Source: Emydura subglobosa (taxonomy: Eukaryota > Chordata > Testudines > Chelidae). Taken from it: a DNA stretch of 64,000 nucleotides. Below, one piece after another: positions 59,041 through 64,000 of the stretch (the first letter of the stretch is position 1; every line of letters starts with the position of its first letter). Below the pieces are notes generated by a model, which worked only from the letters and a program-made list of their open reading frames with translations, made no database searches and was not told where the DNA came from. Made by a program: the position numbers and the translations under genes. The stretch covers positions 76,086,652 to 76,150,651 of the forward strand of contig ML679961.1 of assembly GCA_007922225.1 (NCBI GenBank). Reading direction: 5' to 3'.

Positions 59041-60794
59041 AAAGATTATCCTCTCATCCCTCAGAGGTGGTCCCTCCAGGTCAAGGTTGAGGTACATCAA
59101 CAGGAGGAAATGGGGAGGTGGTCATGACTGAGCATGTTCTGATACTAAGGATTTCACATTTACACTACTGTCAGTCCAACTCCTTCCATGAACACTAAAA
59201 TTTACATTGAGTATTTATAAAATGGAAAAAAATATTAAGATCTATGTTGATACTACTTCCCCTACTCCCCAGATACACTCTCCTCCATTAAAACAATGAA
59301 TATATATCAAAATAAGTTTCATTTGAGAAAATAAAAACCCCTACATGTCAATCAAGATGTGATGATATTTTATTATGACATGCATTTCTAAAAAGTATCT
59401 GTCACCCTAATATCTGGACATATATTATCAACATGGATGTCAGAAGAAAAGATCCTGAAATCAACTTGATCCACATGCTGAGACCGAAAAATCACTGAAA
59501 AGCTTATAAACAAAACAGGTGATGGCCAAACATTTTTATATTATATTAATTATATTACATCTATCTCCAGGTGTTCATTTTAATTACAATCAGGAACTCT
59601 GAATGAGATAAAACATTAGTTTGAATCCAATCTCAGTGCACCCTGAATGACCTAATCATTTTAACACAAAACAGACTGGAAGAAAAAAAAGAATATTGTA
59701 TATCGACAATCAAAACCACCAACAAAACACCAATCTCCTCAACTCTATGGTATTCACAAGGCATTTCACAAGCTGTGCTCTCATGATACTTAAAGGTTTT
59801 GCATGCAATCACTTTAACAGAAATCAGATGTTTGATGCTTAACATAAAATTCAGAAAAGGCAATAATATCCCAAAGCAAACACCACCCAGCACTTTGTAG
59901 AGCTTCTCTTAAACCTATATATCATGCAAAGTTGATGCATTTTCCAAAACTTCAGCTAAACACTTTTTTCTATATTTCTTTCTCCATCTTTGCAGGTTAC
60001 AAAGATTTACATTTGTAAGAAGAAAATTTCTACTTTGATAATCAGCCTCCATTTCCTCAATGATCACTCAAATCAGTACCACGTGTGTGTGGTATCATAT
60101 GCATTCTAATTAGACATTAATAAACCCTAGAGGGGTAGGAACAGCTAGGAACATATGGTTTCTAATTAGTTAGGGTCAGGTTATGGCCCAGCCTGAGTAA
60201 CAGTGTTGCCAATTCTCTTGGATTAATTAATGAATCTCACATTATTTTGTATTTTTCTTAGAGTCCCAGCTCCTGGAGGTAAGTGATTAAAAAAACCAAT
60301 AAAGCTGAGATTCTCACAATAAATATAAATGTCTAGCCCGCATGGTTGCAAAGTTTGAAAATAAAAACCAAATGCACCCTTAAAGGGTTGCAGAAGGCAA
60401 ATAGAAAACACTTTTTAAAAATCTCATGATTTTAAAATCAGTCATGAATTTTGAGGGGTCCTGGTTGTTATTTTTAAACACATCTGAGGTTGCCAGTACT
60501 GAAGTAAGGCTCCTGCCCCCCACGTGCAGAGAGGTTGGGGCAGGGAGCTGGAGGAACAGAAGGCTCTTTCCCAGTGTGAACATGAAGCCAGGGAGACAGT
60601 GCAGCCTTAGCTCCCCCCACCTCTCTCAAAAGTGTCGGGAAGTATAGCTGATCTGGCATATGAAAGAAGAGTTTGTCATCTGCATTTAGGAACGCTGGAA
60701 CAGATTACTTTCCTCTGGACTTTCAATCAGAGTTTCCTTCCAGGGTTGCTCTTGGAGTAGTACAGCTTCGGACACCCTTTACATTGGGCTAGAT

Positions 60795-60918
60795 CAGTGG
60801 TTTTCAGCCTGTGATTCGTGGACCCCTGGGGGTCTGCAGACTATGTCTAAGATTTCCAAATGGGTCCACATCTCCATTCAAAATTTTTTAGCAAACAGAA
60901 AAAGGTTGTAAACTACTG
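60795..60918. mobile_element. hAT MITE, 124 bp
   Basis: Left end 'cagtggttttcagcctgtg', right end 'aaaaggttgtaaactactg' (inverted: 'cagtagtttacaaccttt'). The flanking octamers 'ggctagat' (60787-60794) and 'gattagac' (60919-60926) agree at 5 of 8 positions, an eroded target duplication. The interior 'ttcgtggacccctgggggtc' is a phrase shared with known reptilian hAT MITEs. Confidence 0.75.
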
Positions 60919-60945
60919 GATTAGACGTAAAGATATGATCTAGCC

Positions 60946-61448
60946 CATTGTTTCCCCATCTTTTTGGCTCGAGGACAACAGATATCATTTTTGCAATGCT
61001 GAAGGGCCACCAGTCTCCACCAGCAGGTCTCTCTTACTGCAGCCAGACAGAAAGAGTTCAGTCTCTCTCCCTGGCTCTAGCAGGGAAATGGCACACACCA
61101 TGTAGCCCTGCACACTCCACCTGGGTCCCTAGGCAGTGGCTCCCTTCTGCAAGTAGGGGGACGGAAGATCAGTGCTTCCCTCCCTCTGGCTCCAGCAGGG
61201 ACCCCAGCACCCAGGCAAAGCGCTTTGCCATGCTCCCTGCTACAGCCAGGGAGAGCGGAGTGCTGATCTCCCATCTCCTTGGCTGCAACAAGGAGCCCAC
61301 GCTGGTCTTTTAGCCCCACAGAAATGTGTTCTGCCTGGGTCCTTAGGCAGCGGCTCCCTTCTGCAGCCAGCAGGATGGGAGCTGCGTGCCACTTTGAAAG
61401 CCCCCGCAGGCCACTTTTGGCTCTTGGTCCACAGGTTGGGAACTACTG
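60946..61448. mobile_element. hAT MITE with perfect 8-bp target duplication
   Basis: 503 bp between two copies of 'atctagcc' (60938-60945 and 61449-61456). The ends 'cattgtttccccatcttttt' and 'gtccacaggttgggaactac' plus 'tg' are inverted repeats. Subterminal 'ttggctcgaggaca' mirrors 'ttggctcttggtcc'. The interior is GC-rich and built from about 3-4 diverged modules containing 'ctggctccagcaggga' and 'ggcagcggctcccttctgca'. Open frames on both strands come from these modules. Confidence 0.88.
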
Positions 61449-62164
61449 ATCTAGCCTTAACTATGGAAAAAATATATTGGTGCAACTTTATTGCTAAAGT
61501 TTTACACAAGGAAGCATCAGTTTATGCCTTAACTATTTCATGAGAAATGGTACGAATGAGAAAAAGGTAATTAACGCTGAATCCAGTTCTTCAGAACTCA
61601 GTCATTCATCCTCTTTTCTGTCCTGTGCTAGACTAATAGGAATTTCAGAGAAGAGAAATGCAGTTCTAATTTAAGAATGATCTTTACTGTAACAGTAGTC
61701 ATCAGATACCTCAGCTGAAACTTCAGTGCTCTCTCCATTTTCACTGCATTTTATAATGAAAGATGTTATCAGTGAAGCATGAATACAGAGAAGATCAACT
61801 CATATTTTTATTTTGTTCTGTTGTATTCTTGGCCTTCTGTTTTCTGAACTATACAGATTTATGGTAGCTACACATGCAGTGAAGAGAAGAATTCGAAGTG
61901 TTACTTCAGAGAAACTTTCCCACAGAAATGAAAGTTAATGAAGGTTAAATCTTTTCACAACAAACAATGAAAGTCCAAGGGGCTTTAAGAAGACAGCTCA
62001 TGTTTGCCCGACTTCTGATGCATGGGTTGTCTCAGTTTAAATCAAGACAGTACAGCACTGTAGTTGCCCCAAATGCACAGACAAACATTGCCCAATCTGT
62101 ACAGAACACGAGTGAATTTGGGCCAAACCTGAGTCTTCAAATACATTCTGTGCATTCGTAATTC

Positions 62165-62350
62165 ACAGGAAGCAGTCTTATCTAGTGATCAGAGAAGGAA
62201 GGGAAGTTAGGATATCTGTAATTGTACTCCCAGTTCTGTGACTAGTTTGCTTTGTGACTGTGCGCCACTTGTTTAATGTTTCTGCCTCCTTCTGATAAAA
62301 TAGGGTTGGTGATACTCACCTTTGTAAAATACTTGGACATCGCTGGATGA
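62165..62350 (+). repeat. MIR-like tRNA-derived SINE
   Basis: 'ggaagcagtcttatctagtg' head, 'actcccagttctgtgactag', 'ttgtgactgtgcgccacttg', 'cttctgataaaatagggttg' and 'gtaaaatacttggacatcgc', in MIR/CORE-SINE order. Diverged. Confidence 0.6.
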
Positions 62351-63129
62351 AAGATACCTGTGACAAACCATAGAGAACTTTTGGGGGACACAGAAGTACC
62401 CACAGGGTCGTGTGTTCACCATATCCTAGTTTCTTTACAAAACAGGCTATGGCTGCAGGACAGAGAGAACCTAGGTCCCAGTGGAAAGTTCTCAGAGGGC
62501 AGCAAGCTGGGCCCAATCATCAGAGAGCAGTTAAAAAGGCAAATGCACCAGAAGGAGCTTCCTGCTCTAGGGATATTTCCCCAGTCACTGCTGACCAAAT
62601 CCGGCTCTAGACCAAATGGCACCGCAGGTGACGAGCATCTTTGGCGCCTCCCCACCCCCACTTTTGAATACCTTCTTTTTATTGCATTTGTAGCCCATTT
62701 CTCAACTTTTATGCCCAATGTGCATGCATGATTTATCTCCATCATATAAGCCGATAAATTTGCATGCTAGGATCTATAAATCTATATTTATTCATGCCAT
62801 ATATAAGGAAAGTACACTTTCACAATTACACAGCAAAACAAGATTAACAATATCGCAGCTGGGTTCTCACTTCAGTAGATTCTTACATCTCACTAAATGG
62901 CAATGCCCCACCCCTTATTATACCCGTGAGGACATGGCTGACAACATTCTGAGAGTTTCGAAGAAAATGTGGTTCTCAGAAAGTCTGGAAGGTTCCATTA
63001 GATTCTACAAAGGTCTAGAACATTCTATATGAGTGAAAACTGACTCTACATACAGAATACCTGAAACATTTTACTTTAAAAATTCTATTTACCCTTTTGT
63101 CACTAACAAAAAAACCCAACACTCTGAGC

Positions 63130-63202
63130 ACAGTGCCTCCCACGCCCAGTTCCCCAGGCGGTCGCCTGGGTCGCCTGCCCCTAAATCCGGCCCTGCTGCT
63201 GT
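63130..63202 (-). repeat. Possible hAT end fragment
   Basis: On the minus strand it reads 'cagcagcagggccggattta' then 'ggggcaggcgacccaggcga', like a hAT terminus beginning 'cagggccggattta'. A second 'aatccggctctag' on the plus strand at about 62600 may belong to a related copy. No target duplication could be read. Confidence 0.4.
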
Positions 63203-64000
63203 TGAACAGGAGGATTTCAGACCACATGTATTGTCTTCAGACTTGTGTCAGGCTTGAGCCAGACGCCCAAAAGGCCTTTTGTTAAAAGAAGAGTTTTCAA
63301 TGGAAGCTAGGTCATCAGAAAAGATATTTCCCCCTAACCCTTCAGCATCTGAGTGATTAGGCCATGTGGTAATTTTGATTGGACTCTAAACCCGAGTCCA
63401 CCAGCATAACTGAGACCACCCTACCAGTCTCCAGCCCAGTCTCAATACACAGATTAGAGGTCTCCATGACAGAGTTATATTCCCATTTTAAGACTCCGCA
63501 TTTCTGAGGATAAGAAGAATAAAAAAAAAAAAAATAAGAATCAGAGATGAAAGTCAAGAAAGACCTGGATCCAGGTGTATGCATTCCAAAAGAAGACCCT
63601 GTAAAATTACCTGAGGTCTGGGATCTAGCTAGACTCCATCAACACTCAGCCTTGGTCCATGAGGACATTTGTGGAGAGATTTCCCTTAGTAGCAGTGGTT
63701 AATGGAACAGTCACTCATGAGGCTGAAGCATACAATATCTCTGTTCTAAACTATGCAGGAATTTGCTTTATTTGGTGAATAGAACTGCAGTGACTAAAGA
63801 GGTATATCAAATTGATAGTCGAATCCAGACATGCTCAGATGCAGACCTTAGTTCCAGCTCATGAATTATCACACATTGGGCATCTGAAGAAAGTGAAAAC
63901 ACTACCCCAACTGCAACACTGTTTTTCATTAAACAGGGCATTCTCTTTATATGCACAACTTCTGTGTCTCCTATCTGGGATGTCAGTGAGTGGCCCCCAA

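Larger units (their letters stand above)
56746..64000 (-). other. PDHX intron 3 (partial) or 5' flank; no upstream exon found
   Basis: I looked on the minus strand for the first half of the lipoyl domain (the segment with the lipoyl lysine, 'ETDKA') and for a mitochondrial presequence exon and found neither. Contents: hAT MITEs at 57286-57552, 60795-60918 and 60946-61448, a CR1 fragment at 58130-58960, a SINE at 62165-62350 and a possible hAT end at 63130-63202. 59050-60780 and 63210-64000 show nothing recognisable. Confidence 0.65.

Noticed and set aside
61967..62161. Plus-strand frame with an Arg-rich, presequence-like start ('ALRRQLMFARLLMHGLSQF')
   Set aside because: Considered as a mitochondrial presequence exon, but it is on the opposite strand to PDHX, lacks a donor in a suitable frame and matches no known protein.
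56746..64000. PDHX exons 1-3
   Set aside because: No minus-strand segment resembles the first half of a lipoyl domain or a presequence joined in phase to exon 4.

Overview
The window is vertebrate nuclear DNA from a non-avian sauropsid, most likely a turtle. The evidence is one gene split by long GT-AG introns, an AT-rich background, and a repeat population typical of turtle-like genomes: CR1 LINE pieces, hAT and Harbinger-like MITEs, a DIRS retrotransposon, MIR-like SINEs and short palindromic repeats. There is no bacterial-type gene organisation and no CRISPR array. The species cannot be fixed from sequence alone.

The only host gene I can support is PDHX (pyruvate dehydrogenase complex component X, the E3-binding protein) on the minus strand. 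Eight exons lie between 56745 and 14615. If the gene has 11 exons as in mammals, these are exons 4-11. Every splice phase joins, giving 398 codons plus a stop without a frameshift: the second half of the lipoyl domain, a proline/alanine linker, the peripheral-subunit (E3) binding domain, a second linker, and the acyltransferase-like core domain, in which the E2 catalytic histidine is replaced by serine. The 5' exons (mitochondrial presequence and first half of the lipoyl domain) are not found and should lie beyond position 64000.

Layout. 1-2432: CR1 3' end and MITE pieces. 2433-8456: a nearly full-length but frameshifted DIRS-type, tyrosine-recombinase retrotransposon on the minus strand, with inverted terminal repeats and a composite internal complementary region. 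8824-9117: a Harbinger-like MITE. 9118-14614: no gene, downstream of PDHX. 14615-56745: PDHX exons separated by introns carrying MIR-like SINEs, an L1 remnant, a hAT transposase remnant interrupted by a MITE, a hAT-like MITE with a GC-rich core, LINE fragments, and two short retroposed elements with target-site duplications. 56746-64000: partial intron 3 with CR1 and at least three hAT MITEs.

The observations most worth a second look are the DIRS architecture, and hammerhead-ribozyme-like cores in two unrelated-looking repeat families (43.2, 49.2 and 21.5-21.7 kb). Others are several hAT MITEs with readable 8-bp target duplications, and a 420-bp strand-asymmetric tract just upstream, in transcription order, of the penultimate PDHX exon.
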